Position numbers and translations under genes: made by a program
Assembly (NCBI GenBank): GCA_021802115.1
Contig: JAKABA010000199.1
Coordinates: forward strand, 1 to 7,190
Source of the DNA: a bacterium
GTDB taxonomy: Bacteria > Chloroflexota > Dormibacteria > UBA8260 > Bog-877
Direction: 5' to 3'
Length of the DNA: 7,190 nt
The notes under the pieces: generated by a model
Told to the model about the DNA's origin: nothing
Database searches by the model: none
Seen by the model: the letters and a program-made list of their open reading frames with translations, nothing else
In this document: in pieces, positions 1 through 6,287 of the stretch
Layout: each line of letters starts with the position of its first letter
Position numbering within the stretch: position 1 is the stretch's first letter

Positions 1-3
1 GTG

Positions 4-39
4 TGGCCCTATGGGGATAGACAGATACAGGGCTGGGCT
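4..39 (+). repeat. IS left terminal inverted repeat
   Basis: Begins TGGCCCTA and ends GGCTGGGCT. It matches the reverse complement of the other IS end: the outer 8 bases are identical, a central ATAGAYAG block is shared, and the inner CTGGGCT is identical, with one single-base gap. It is the end distal to the transposase promoter, about 94 bp beyond the orfB stop. Confidence 0.85.
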
Positions 40-66
40 AAGCTCGTTGGATAAGTCGTAATAGTA

Positions 67-123
67 GCGGGGATGGGGTGCTGGGAAGGGGTTGAACAAG
101 GTGGACAACGTGGACATCCCCGC
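67..123 (-). other. Inverted repeat downstream of orfB, possible transcript hairpin
   Basis: GCGGGGATG at 67-75 is the exact reverse complement of CATCCCCGC at 115-123, with a 39-base loop. It lies in the ~90 noncoding bases between the transposase stop and the IS end. In the transposase mRNA it could form a long-loop hairpin near the 3' end. No T-run follows on the minus strand, so it is not a standard rho-independent terminator. I see nothing else in 40-132. Confidence 0.3.
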
Positions 124-132
124 CTTGGCGTG

Positions 133-588
133 TCAGGCCGCGCAGTTGGACATGATTCCTCCTGCGTAGACGGTGTCGGGGGTGAGGTCGTCCAGGGACG
201 AGTGGGGCCGGCTCTGGTTGTACCAGGCGATGTAGCCCTTCAGGCCCGCCTTGAGCTCGGTTCCGTCCTCCACTGGGTGGAGGAAGACGTACTCGTACTT
301 GAGGGAGCGCCAGAAGCGCTCAATGAACACGTTGTCGAGCGCCCGACCCTTGCCGTCCATAGAGATGGCGACACCATGGGTCTTCAGCACGTCGACCCAA
401 GCCGAGGCGGTGAAGTGGGACCCCTGGTCGGTGTTGAAGATCGTGGGAGCGCCATAGGTTGCCAGAGCCTCATGCAGTGCATCCAGGCAGAAGGAGAGGT
501 CGAGGGTCGGTGACAGTCGCCAGGAGAGGATCTTGCGGGAGTACCAGTCCTGGATGGCGATGAGGTAGAAGAACCCCTTCCGGAAGGG
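133..588 (-). CDS. IS3 transposase OrfB, exon 2 (C-terminal 151 residues)
   Basis: This is the 3' exon of the DDE transposase that cuts and joins the IS ends. It begins after the intron with codons for PFRKGFFYL and continues the exon 1 motif as ITYI-PFRKGFFYL, the spacing expected in the IS3 rve/RNase H domain. Residue numbers refer to the joined 276-residue protein. The second catalytic Asp is D179 in FNTDQGSHF. The catalytic Glu is E215 in DNVFIERFW, 35 residues later, which gives a normal DD(35)E triad. The end, WYNQSRPHSSLD, is typical of the family. It stops at TGA (135-133). The frame stays open upstream through the end of the intron, but that extension (MGGGGGNATSL...) is translated domain VI and not protein. 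A functional enzyme needs splicing of the intron. Confidence 0.92.
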   Translation of the reverse strand, partial: PFRKGFFYLIAIQDWYSRKILSWRLSPTLDLSFCLDALHEALATYGAPTIFNTDQGSHFTASAWVDVLKTHGVAISMDGKGRALDNVFIERFWRSLKYEYVFLHPVEDGTELKAGLKGYIAWYNQSRPHSSLDDLTPDTVYAGGIMSNCAA

Positions 589-629
589 GTCTGGTAGGGA
601 GGTGGCGTTACCGCCACCTCCCCCCATAA
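589..629 (-). ncRNA. Group II intron domain VI with 3' splice site
   Basis: On the minus strand the stem GGGAGGTGGCG pairs perfectly with CGCCACCTCCC around a GTAA loop. It is followed by TACCAGAC, the intron 3' end. The A seven bases from that end (position 595) is placed as the bulged branch-point adenosine: the CC after it can pair with G residues at the base of the 5' strand, leaving UA unpaired. Domain VI supplies the 2'-OH nucleophile for lariat splicing. The branch A is an inference from spacing. Confidence 0.75.
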
Positions 630-663
630 GAACTGGACGTGCCAGTTTCCCGGCATCCAGCTC
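630..663 (-). ncRNA. Group II intron domain V (catalytic hairpin)
   Basis: This 34-nt hairpin on the minus strand begins GAGCTGGATG and ends GTCCAGTTC. The AGC catalytic triad is in the lower stem. The apical stem CCGG-GAAA-CTGG is capped by a GNRA tetraloop, and a two-base bulge lies on the 3' side, where metal ions bind in the active site. These are the diagnostic elements of domain V, the most conserved part of group II introns. Its first bases overlap the stop codon of the intron-encoded protein (TGA, 664-662), so there is no spacer between the ORF and the ribozyme core. Confidence 0.95.
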
Positions 664-1447
664 AAGCCTCTTCGAACGCCCCAGTCACGGGACGCGGTGA
701 CACAGCAGCCAGTAGTCGGGCGCGACACTGGAAGTAGTCATTCCACTTTGGGTCGAACGGGTTGGCAGCACCACGAATGGCCACGTGCCGCCGTATCGTC
801 ACGTCGGCTGCACAGATGAGCTGTGTTTGCCGAGTTGACCCATCATGGGTGACGCTGCCGGAGAACACCCATAGGCGTGTGCCTCGTGGCGGAAAGTACT
901 TTCGCGTAACCCACGCAGCATTTTTGCCGGGATGTCGTCGGCATGCCCAGTGCCATAGTGCCTTCCAGATGGCGTGATCCACAGCGGAAAAGCAGCGCCC
1001 ACTCACGATATGCCGGTGATAGTTGACCCAACCTCGAATGATGGGGTTGAGTTGCAGCACCAGATGCCCCGCAGTAGCCGTTTTGTTCTTCCGGATGACC
1101 TCCCGAACCTTTTCCAGAAGCGCATGAACGCTCCTGCGTGACGGAGTTATGAGCAGTTTGCCACGGTACTTGCGTACGTTCTGTCCGAGAAAGTCAAACC
1201 CAGTATCCACATGCGTGACGACCGTCTTGGTCGGCGACAGCCTCAGCCCCCGTTCTGCTAGGAACCGCTCCACAAGGGGGCGTACCTCGCTTGTGAGGAC
1301 CTCGGACGTGGCGCCAGTGATGACAAAGTCGTCCGCATACCTCGCCATGTGCACCTTGTGTGGGCAGCGTGATGAGAACCGCTTGGAGAGCAATTCTTCC
1401 AGCCCGTCAAGCGCGAGGTTGGCAAGTACCGGCGAGACGGGACCACC
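662..1447 (-). pseudogene. Group II intron reverse transcriptase/maturase, C-terminal part (split by RIT)
   Basis: This is the 3' part of the intron-encoded protein, beginning at the duplicated Gly-Gly codons and PVSPVLANLALDGLE (RT motif 4). In the rejoined 505-residue protein it covers residues 245-505. The catalytic YADD box is at about 281-284 (ARYADDFVITG). The maturase (X/thumb) region follows, with RGWVNYHRHIVSGRCF near 382-397. The end reads TIRRHVAIRGAANPFDPKW then YFQCR, a stretch that in many intron proteins leads into an HNH endonuclease. Here the protein stops 20 residues later at the edge of domain V, so the endonuclease is missing. An open frame continues upstream to 1549, but those codons are RIT inverted repeat and not RT. 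Without excision of the RIT this fragment has no proper start. Confidence 0.93.
1442..1447. repeat. ACCACC direct repeat, left flank of RIT
   Basis: This six-base copy has an identical partner at 4920-4925. On the minus strand it is GGTGGT, the Gly-Gly codons of the PQGG motif. Keeping one copy and removing what lies between restores the RT frame exactly, so it is either the crossover segment or a target duplication of the RIT insertion. Confidence 0.85.
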
Positions 1448-1537
1448 TAATGAACAGCGCTGGGTTATGGGTAGCGCTGGGCAGCCGGAACTCGTGGGAG
1501 CGGGGGTGGCGATCGAACGCTGCGCATAATCCGGGCG
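1446..1537 (+). repeat. RIT left inverted repeat, 92 bp
   Basis: It is a perfect reverse complement of 4804-4895 over 92 bases; I checked it block by block. Its outer two bases (CC) overlap the ACCACC flank, so the element proper probably starts at 1448 with TAATGAAC. Inside are two direct copies of AGCGCTGGG, 17 bp apart (1456 and 1473), and short palindromes (CGATCG, TGCGCA). These look like recombinase binding sites, though that role is inferred. Confidence 0.95.
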
Positions 1538-1594
1538 GATCCTGATCACTTGGCTCGGTACGGCGCCGGGTCTTAGTGATTGGAGGTCGCTGTC

Positions 1595-2827
1595 ATGGTG
1601 GCTGTATCCGAACTGGTGTGTGGGCTGGATGCCGAGTTGGTGCGTCTGGGCTACAGCGCCTCAACGATGGTGTGGTATCGGGGCTGCTGGCGTCGGCTGG
1701 AGAAGTTCTTTGCATCCAGTGGGGTGCAGGAGTTCTCGTTGGATGTGGCGATGACGTGGGTCGACGACGCCTGCGGTGGGTTTTTCGCCAAGGAGCAGGT
1801 CGGCTCGCTCAAGCCGACCGATGTGTACTTGTTCCGGGTCGCGCAGATGCTTGATGATTTCGCGGTTCATGGAGCGGTGCTACGCCGCTACTCCCGAACC
1901 GTGGGCAAGCTGGCCGCCGACCAGGCCGACGTGCTGTCCAGGTTTCAGGCAAGCCTACAAGCGAGCGACTGCGCTGCATCGACGGTGCGGGCCTACGGCA
2001 CAGTGGCAGGTGAGTTTCTCGCGTTCACCGGCACACGTGGCGGCCTAGCCAGTCTGGACGCCAGGATCATCAGCGCGTTCGTGGCTACCCTGGCCGGCTA
2101 CCAGGCCAAGACCGTGGAGCACAAACTGTGCGCCGTACGGTCATTCCTGCGCTTCGCTGGCAGCGATGGACTGGTCGACGGGGCTGTGCTGGCGGTGGTC
2201 CCGGCGGCAAAGTCGACCAGGCAGGCCAGGATCCCCTCGGTCTGGGACCCCACTGAGGTGACCAAGATCCTGCAAGCGGTCGACCGCGCCAACCCGTGCG
2301 GCAAACGGGACTACGCGCTCATCTTGCTGATCACCAGGCTCGGGCTGCGCGGCATCGACGTCAAACGGCTCCGGTTCTCCGATCTCGACTGGCCGGGCAA
2401 CCGGCTGTCGGTGGTGCAGGCCAAGACCGGCCACCGAGTGCAACTGCCACTGCTCAAAGACGTCGGCTGGGCAGTCATCGACTACATCCGCTCCGGCCGT
2501 CCCCGATGCGATTGCCCGGAGGTGTTCGTCCGTCACACCGCCCCGATCGGCCCGTTCTCTGATCAGGATCACCTGCACCAGATCCTGGTCAAGTACGCCC
2601 GGGCGGCCCACGTGCCACTCGGTGAGGGACGCCGCCACGGCATGCATTCGTTGCGGCACACGTTGGCGACCCGGCTGCTCGAAGAGGGTACGCCCATCGA
2701 GCAGATCGCCGACATCCTCGGACACCAGTCGGTCACGGCTACTGGCGTGTACTTGAAATCGTCCCTGAGCCTGTTGGCCAAGTGTGCCCTGGACCCCGAC
2801 GCGTCGTTGTCGGGGGCGACGCAATGA
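1595..2827 (+). CDS. ritA: Tyrosine recombinase RitA (first of the RIT trio)
   Basis: This 410-residue integrase-type site-specific recombinase would cut and rejoin the element ends through a 3'-phosphotyrosine link. The N-terminal half (to about 205) looks like one or two SAM-like core-binding regions, including the STVRAYGTVAGEFLAF stretch. The catalytic domain has Arg 252 (RLGLRGIDVKRL), Lys 277 (AKTGHR), the HSLR box at 351-354, His 377 (ILGHQSV) and the Tyr nucleophile 386 (TGVYLKSS). I chose ATG 1595 because GGAGG ends 8 bases before it; the in-frame TTG at 1580 overlaps this RBS and is rejected. The stop overlaps the ritB start as ATGA. The position name RitA follows gene order in described RIT elements. 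Confidence 0.93.
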   Translation: MVAVSELVCGLDAELVRLGYSASTMVWYRGCWRRLEKFFASSGVQEFSLDVAMTWVDDACGGFFAKEQVGSLKPTDVYLFRVAQMLDDFAVHGAVLRRYSRTVGKLAADQADVLSRFQASLQASDCAASTVRAYGTVAGEFLAFTGTRGGLASLDARIISAFVATLAGYQAKTVEHKLCAVRSFLRFAGSDGLVDGAVLAVVPAAKSTRQARIPSVWDPTEVTKILQAVDRANPCGKRDYALILLITRLGLRGIDVKRLRFSDLDWPGNRLSVVQAKTGHRVQLPLLKDVGWAVIDYIRSGRPRCDCPEVFVRHTAPIGPFSDQDHLHQILVKYARAAHVPLGEGRRHGMHSLRHTLATRLLEEGTPIEQIADILGHQSVTATGVYLKSSLSLLAKCALDPDASLSGATQ

Positions 2828-3807
2828 CCGCCGCCACCACGTTCGCCGAGGCGATCATGGCCCTGGTGGCCGAAAAGCGCGCCGTCGGCTACAAGTACCA
2901 CGCCGAGCAGCAGGTGTTGGCCCGGTTCGAGGTGTTCAGTCGCAGCGAGTTCCCCGGCTTGGACACGCTCACCGAGGAGTCGGTGCAGGCGTGGCTCACC
3001 GCTGCGCGTCGGCGTGACGTCCAACCCGCGACCCTCCAGGGGCTGGCCGCGCCGGTGCGAGAACTGGCCCGCTGGCTGGGTCGGAGGGGCGTGGCGGCCT
3101 ACCTGCTGCCCAGGTCCGCGCTGCCCAGACCAGCCCGTTACGTCCCGCACATCTACACCGACGCCGAGCTGGCGGCACTGTTCAGCCAGGCCGATCGCTG
3201 CCACTACTGCTCGGAGGTTCCGCTGCGACACCTGGTCATGCCAGTGCTGTTCCGCACGATCTACGCCTGCGGCCTGCGCTGCTCCGAGGCGCGCCTGCTA
3301 CGCGTCGAGGACGTCGACAGCGACTCCGGCGTCCTCCAGATCCGCGACGCGAAAGGCGGCAAAGATCGGCAGGTGCCGGTCTCAGAGGCGCTACGCGCCA
3401 GGCTCGCCGGTTACCACACCCAAATCGCCGGGAACCCCAGCGTGCGGGAGTGGTTCTTCCCCGGCAGGGCCGGTCAGCCGCTCACCCTCGGCAACGTCGA
3501 ACACAACTTCCGCCGGTTCTTGTGGCAGGCCCACATCCCCCACGGCGGGCGCGGACACGGCCCCAGGGTTCACGATCTGCGCCACACCTTCGCGGTCAAC
3601 AACCTGCGTCGCTGCTTCGCCCAGGGACAAGACGTCGGCGCGCTGCTGCCCGTGCTGCAAACCTACATGGGCCACTCGTCTCTGGACGACACCGCCTACT
3701 ACCTGCACCTCACCGCCGAGTCCTATCCCGACATCACCACCCGGGTCCGCCAAGCCATCGGCGATGTCGTCCCGCCCGTCATCGGAGGACCGGGTCATGG
3801 CCACTGA
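2824..3807 (+). CDS. ritB: Tyrosine recombinase RitB (second of the RIT trio)
   Basis: This 327-residue tyrosine recombinase starts with ATG at 2824, overlapping the ritA TGA by four bases (ATGA), a sign of translational coupling. Longer in-frame starts near 2782 lie inside ritA and are not supported. Catalytic residues are Arg 152 (ACGLRCSEARLL), Lys 177 (DAKGGKDRQ), the HDLR box at 250-253, His 284 (YMGHSSL) and Tyr 293 (TAYYLHL; the second Tyr fits family spacing). The HYCSEV segment between the N-terminal and catalytic domains, with a close Cys-His-Cys cluster, is unusual and of unknown role. It overlaps ritC by 11 bases. The protein probably acts with RitA and RitC in one complex at the 92-bp ends; that is inferred from the fixed gene trio. 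Confidence 0.92.
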   Translation: MTAATTFAEAIMALVAEKRAVGYKYHAEQQVLARFEVFSRSEFPGLDTLTEESVQAWLTAARRRDVQPATLQGLAAPVRELARWLGRRGVAAYLLPRSALPRPARYVPHIYTDAELAALFSQADRCHYCSEVPLRHLVMPVLFRTIYACGLRCSEARLLRVEDVDSDSGVLQIRDAKGGKDRQVPVSEALRARLAGYHTQIAGNPSVREWFFPGRAGQPLTLGNVEHNFRRFLWQAHIPHGGRGHGPRVHDLRHTFAVNNLRRCFAQGQDVGALLPVLQTYMGHSSLDDTAYYLHLTAESYPDITTRVRQAIGDVVPPVIGGPGHGH

Positions 3808-4801
3808 CTTCGCGCTCTTTCTGCGCCGGTTCCTGACCGGCCACCTGGCCGGGTTGCGCGGCTACTCCCCCAACACGATTGTCTCTTACCGTGACGCGTT
3901 CAAACTGCTGATCTGCTACTTCCGAGACGAACGGTCCATCCCGCCGGAGAAGCTCACTTTCGAGTTGATCGACGCCACAGCTATCACCGGGTTCCTCGAC
4001 TGGCTGTGCATCACCCGGCACAACAGCGCATCGACCAGCAACCAGCGCTTGGCTGCGATCGACTCGTTCTTCACCTGGATGCAATCGGAGGACCCGGCCC
4101 GCATGGCGTGTTACCAAGACATCCTCACGATCCCAGCCAAGAAACACGACCGGCCGGCAGTTGCTCACCTGACCGTCGAGCAGACCCGCCATCTGCTCGC
4201 CCTGCCCGACCGGTCCACCCGCACAGGCAGACGAGACGCGACCCTGCTGGCGACCTTGTATACCACCGCGGCCAGGGTCCAAGAGCTCGCCGACCTGACG
4301 GTCCGCGACATCCGTCTGGACGCTCCCGCTATGGCCGCCCTAACTGGCAAGGGGCGCAAGACCCGTCACGTTCCCCTCGACGCCAACACAACGACCTTGC
4401 TGGCCGCCTACCGGGCCGAGCGGCAGCTCGATAGCGCCGGCCGAGATGACCATCCAGTGTTCTTCAACCAGCACCGCTCCAAACTCAGTCGCGGTGGGAT
4501 CACCTGGATCCTTAGCAAGTACCAAGCCCGCGCAACCGATCCGGCGCTCGCCGCTGCCCGCCTCAGTCCTCACATTCTCAGGCACAGTCGGGCCATGCAC
4601 CTCTACGACGCGGGCGTCCCGCTGCCCTACATCCGTGACATCCTCGGCCATACCGACCTATCCACCACCGAGATCTACGCGCGTGCCTCCACCGAGGCCA
4701 AACGCAAAGCCCTCGAAGCCGTCTACGTCGACGTTGTCACCGCCGACCTAGCCGAATGGAACCAAGACTCCGAGCTGGTCGACTGGCTCGCCAGCCTCTG
4801 A
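3797..4801 (+). CDS. ritC: Tyrosine recombinase RitC (third of the RIT trio)
   Basis: This 334-residue tyrosine recombinase has a classic short XerC/D-like layout. Residues 1-110 form a SAM-like core-binding domain (LRGYSPNTIVSYRDAFKLL). The catalytic domain has Arg 160 (TTAARVQEL), Lys 185 (TGKGRKTRH), the HILR box at 259-262, His 285 (ILGHTDL) and Tyr 294 (TTEIYARAS). ATG 3797 is chosen because GGAGG (3784-3788) stands 8 bases before it; the frame is open far upstream only as a shadow of ritB. The stop TGA ends two bases before the right inverted repeat, so the element has no room for further genes on this side. Confidence 0.93.
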   Translation: MATDFALFLRRFLTGHLAGLRGYSPNTIVSYRDAFKLLICYFRDERSIPPEKLTFELIDATAITGFLDWLCITRHNSASTSNQRLAAIDSFFTWMQSEDPARMACYQDILTIPAKKHDRPAVAHLTVEQTRHLLALPDRSTRTGRRDATLLATLYTTAARVQELADLTVRDIRLDAPAMAALTGKGRKTRHVPLDANTTTLLAAYRAERQLDSAGRDDHPVFFNQHRSKLSRGGITWILSKYQARATDPALAAARLSPHILRHSRAMHLYDAGVPLPYIRDILGHTDLSTTEIYARASTEAKRKALEAVYVDVVTADLAEWNQDSELVDWLASL

Positions 4802-4803
4802 TG

Positions 4804-4895
4804 CGCCCGGATTATGCGCAGCGTTCGATCGCCACCCCCGCTCCCACGAGTTCCGGCTGCCCAGCGCTACCCATAACCCAGCGCTGTTCATTAGG
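4804..4895 (-). repeat. RIT right inverted repeat, 92 bp
   Basis: This is the perfect reverse complement of 1446-1537. It begins two bases after the ritC stop. Its last two bases (GG) pair with the CC of the left flank and may match by chance, so the core repeat is probably 90 bp. It carries the same paired AGCGCTGGG motifs on the minus strand. Read on the minus strand, it adds a spurious tail ([11 protein letters not shown]...) to the truncated reverse transcriptase. Confidence 0.95.
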
Positions 4896-4899
4896 GGCG

Positions 4900-4919
4900 T
4901 TATGTGCAGCTGCACATAA
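4900..4919. repeat. 20-bp perfect palindrome at the RIT right junction
   Basis: TTATGTGCAGCTGCACATAA is its own reverse complement. It abuts the right ACCACC copy and has no partner at the left end. It is not host sequence, because the RT frame rejoins only when it is removed. It may be a recombinase binding site that sets the polarity of the element. I recall a short palindrome at one end of described RIT elements but cannot confirm that here. Confidence 0.85.
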
Positions 4920-4925
4920 ACCACC
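4920..4925. repeat. ACCACC direct repeat, right flank of RIT
   Basis: Identical to 1442-1447. On the minus strand it is the GGTGGT (Gly-Gly) that ends the 5' part of the reverse transcriptase (TPQGG). See the left copy for the joining argument. Confidence 0.85.
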
Positions 4926-5657
4926 TTGCGGTGTACCCTCATCCGTCGGGTAGAGTACTGACCTGTCAATGTATCCAGCCTTCAACCACCTGTGCAGGAT
5001 GGATGTCTCCATGGGCACATTGGCAATGAGCCAATCGTGGCTGATCCTGTCGAAGCATGACTCGATGTCGCCCTCCAGCACCCACTGTGGAGACACCTTT
5101 CGCGCAAGGAGCGTAAAGCACCTTTCAATGGCGTCGGCAGCGGAGCGGCAGGGGCGGAAACCGTAGGAGTGTCCGTCACCTGTGGTCTCGGCGACGGGAA
5201 TGAGCGCCAGCAGGTAGAGTGCCTGCATGGCGCGGTCCCTCATCGTCGGGATACCCAGTGGTCGCATCTTTCCATTGCTCTTGGGGATATACAGGCGCCG
5301 AAGCGGCATCGGCTGGTAGCCGCGCTGCTTCAGGTTCCGTATGGCTGCTGCCTTCTGGATGGGGGATGTCCAAAGGACTTTGTCCACCCCCGCTGTGCGC
5401 TTGCCCCGATTGTCAGTCACTCGCCTCACGGCAAGCGCCTTGCCGCTGTACGAGTGGGTCAGCAGGCGTTGCAGGGTTCGCACCTTGCCCCACCTGCCTT
5501 CCTGTGTTGCCTTCGCGATACGCGTTTGCAGACGGTGCACGTGTGCGGTGACCTTATGCCAGTCAATCTGGCTCCAGTCCTCCGTTGTCGCGCGGGAAGC
5601 CGCACCAGCATTGGGCGTACGGGCACTATGTGCCCGTGCAGTTCCCGATGCCGTCAT
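4920..5657 (-). pseudogene. Group II intron reverse transcriptase/maturase, N-terminal part (split by RIT)
   Basis: This covers residues 1-246 of the intron-encoded protein, which would splice its own intron as a maturase and copy it into DNA targets. ATG 5657 is preceded by GGGAG (5670-5666) with 10 bases between. Visible RT blocks are [11 protein letters not shown] (86-96), [20 protein letters not shown] (123-142), [16 protein letters not shown] (162-177), the first catalytic Asp at 197 ([17 protein letters not shown]) and TPQGG (242-246). The RIT insertion breaks the gene exactly here. The frame runs on to 4812 and adds 35 RIT-encoded residues ([12 protein letters not shown]...) before a stop. 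The truncated product lacks YADD and the maturase domain and should be inactive. Both halves are in the same phase, so precise excision would restore a 505-residue protein. Confidence 0.94.
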
Positions 5658-6287
5658 CTGCCTTGCTCCCTGAACCGCTTATACACACTCTCTCGCGACG
5701 AGAGACCACGCGGAAGTAGGCCCCCTTTCGGGTGAGGGAGGGTCCCTCTATCCATCGCATTACACGACAGCATTTGCTTTTTCCGCGATCCCATACCCGC
5801 AAACCCATGGGCTCACCTTGCGGCTTGCTTTCCTTATACAGGAGGACTACGGGCCTACCACGTTCCGCTCACGTTCCATGTGGATGGGTTAGGCCTCGCC
5901 TTTTCACCGGTGACCGCATCGTCTGTGACAGGGCATACATCAATCCCTGCTCCGGGTCACGTACCTTTTGGTTCAAGCCTTCCGCCTCTCGGCACAGCAT
6001 CTTCAGCTTGTTCATCATAACGGCGTTTATTGGCGATTCACATGTGTTGGCCGTACCATCCCGCCCAGCCTCCAACCGCCGTGATGCTGGCAGTCGCCAC
6101 CGTTCCTCGCGGTCCGGTGACCACCCGTAAGGGTGAGAGATACATTGTCCCGGAGGCTTCACACCGCGGGATTACTCCGGCCGCATGCTCCGGTAGGGCC
6201 GTGGGGACAGAACCCCAGGTCAGATCATTGCTGTCCTCCTAGGCGACATTGGCGTCTGACAGAAACGTGTGCGACCTCGTGTCGCAC
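5658..6287 (-). ncRNA. Group II intron 5' ribozyme region (domains I-III and start of IV)
   Basis: These 630 bases lie between the 5' splice site and the RT start codon, the usual length for domains I-III. The first bases form a tight hairpin, GTGCGAC-ACGAG-GTCGCAC (6287-6269). Further clear hairpins on the way to the ORF are TCCCTC/GAGGGA hinged by a 3-base loop (5734-5748) and TCTCTCG/CGAGAGA (5689-5705). The EBS1 loop is at 5936-5941. No protein gene is credible here: open frames on the plus strand lack RBS and family features. Full domain borders need structure-guided alignment. Confidence 0.88.
5936..5941 (-). other. EBS1 exon-binding site of the group II intron
   Basis: The minus strand reads GATGTA in the loop of a small hairpin (AGGG-ATTGATGTATG-CCCT). 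It is fully complementary to TACATC, the last six bases of exon 1 (6293-6288). EBS1-IBS1 pairing of about six bases in a terminal loop of domain I is how group II introns choose their 5' splice site and DNA target. The loop position makes chance unlikely. Confidence 0.8.

Larger units (their letters stand above)
1448..4919 (+). mobile_element. RIT element (Recombinase In Trio)
   Basis: Three different tyrosine recombinase genes stand in a row in one direction, with overlapping ends, between long perfect inverted repeats. This is the defining layout of RIT elements, a known but little-studied class of mobile elements with no cargo. The length is 3472 bp. It is inserted antisense in the intron's reverse transcriptase, between matching ACCACC copies. 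The left repeat starts one base past the flank. At the right end a further 24 bases, including a 20-bp palindrome, lie between the repeat and the flank, so the ends are not symmetric. All three recombinases keep their catalytic residues, so the element looks intact. I saw no strong promoter in 1538-1594; a weak TTGGCT (1550-1555) is the best -35 candidate. Confidence 0.93.
589..6287 (-). mobile_element. Group II intron in the transposase gene, itself split by a RIT element
   Basis: Seen: the 5' end is GTGCG, matching the GUGYG consensus. The 3' end is AC, matching the AY rule. A canonical domain V lies 41 bases before the 3' end, domain VI carries a candidate branch A, an EBS1 loop complements exon 1, and a reverse transcriptase lies between the two ribozyme halves. 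The 5' boundary sits directly after the ATC codon of TDITYI. The 3' boundary was chosen because it obeys AY and joins exon 2 in frame with family-correct length. The span is 5699 bp, or about 2221 nt without the RIT insertion, a normal size. The intron runs in the same sense as the host transposase, as it must to be removed from the mRNA. The family assignment is firm; I do not assign the structural class. Confidence 0.93.

Noticed and set aside
595..600. Alternative intron 3' end at CTAC (595/594)
   Set aside because: It obeys the AY rule but joins exon 2 out of frame with exon 1. The end at 589 obeys AY, keeps frame and gives the family spacing ITYI-P-x-x-KGFFYL.
1448..1549. Start of the RT C-terminal fragment at GTG 1549
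   Set aside because: The first 34 codons read the RIT end backwards and give the same peptide as the mirror tail of the N-terminal fragment; they are not RT sequence.
1580..1594. TTG start for RitA at 1580
   Set aside because: It overlaps the GGAGG that serves ATG 1595 and has no RBS of its own.
1538..1594. Promoter for the RIT operon (TTGGCT at 1550, TTAGTG at 1573)
   Set aside because: The spacing is 17 but the -10 is poor and overlaps the space needed for a leader before the RBS. Not strong enough to list.
2141..2824. Minus-strand open frame of 227 codons opposite ritA
   Set aside because: Composition is that of an antisense shadow in GC-rich coding DNA; ritA has all catalytic motifs on the other strand.
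3014..3796. Long N-terminal extension of RitC (frame open from 3014)
   Set aside because: Pro/Ser/Arg-rich low-complexity translation in the shadow of ritB; recognisable recombinase sequence and an RBS begin at 3797.
5169..5735. Plus-strand open frame of 188 codons opposite the RT start
   Set aside because: No RBS and no recognisable motif; it lies antisense to clear RT blocks and ribozyme hairpins.
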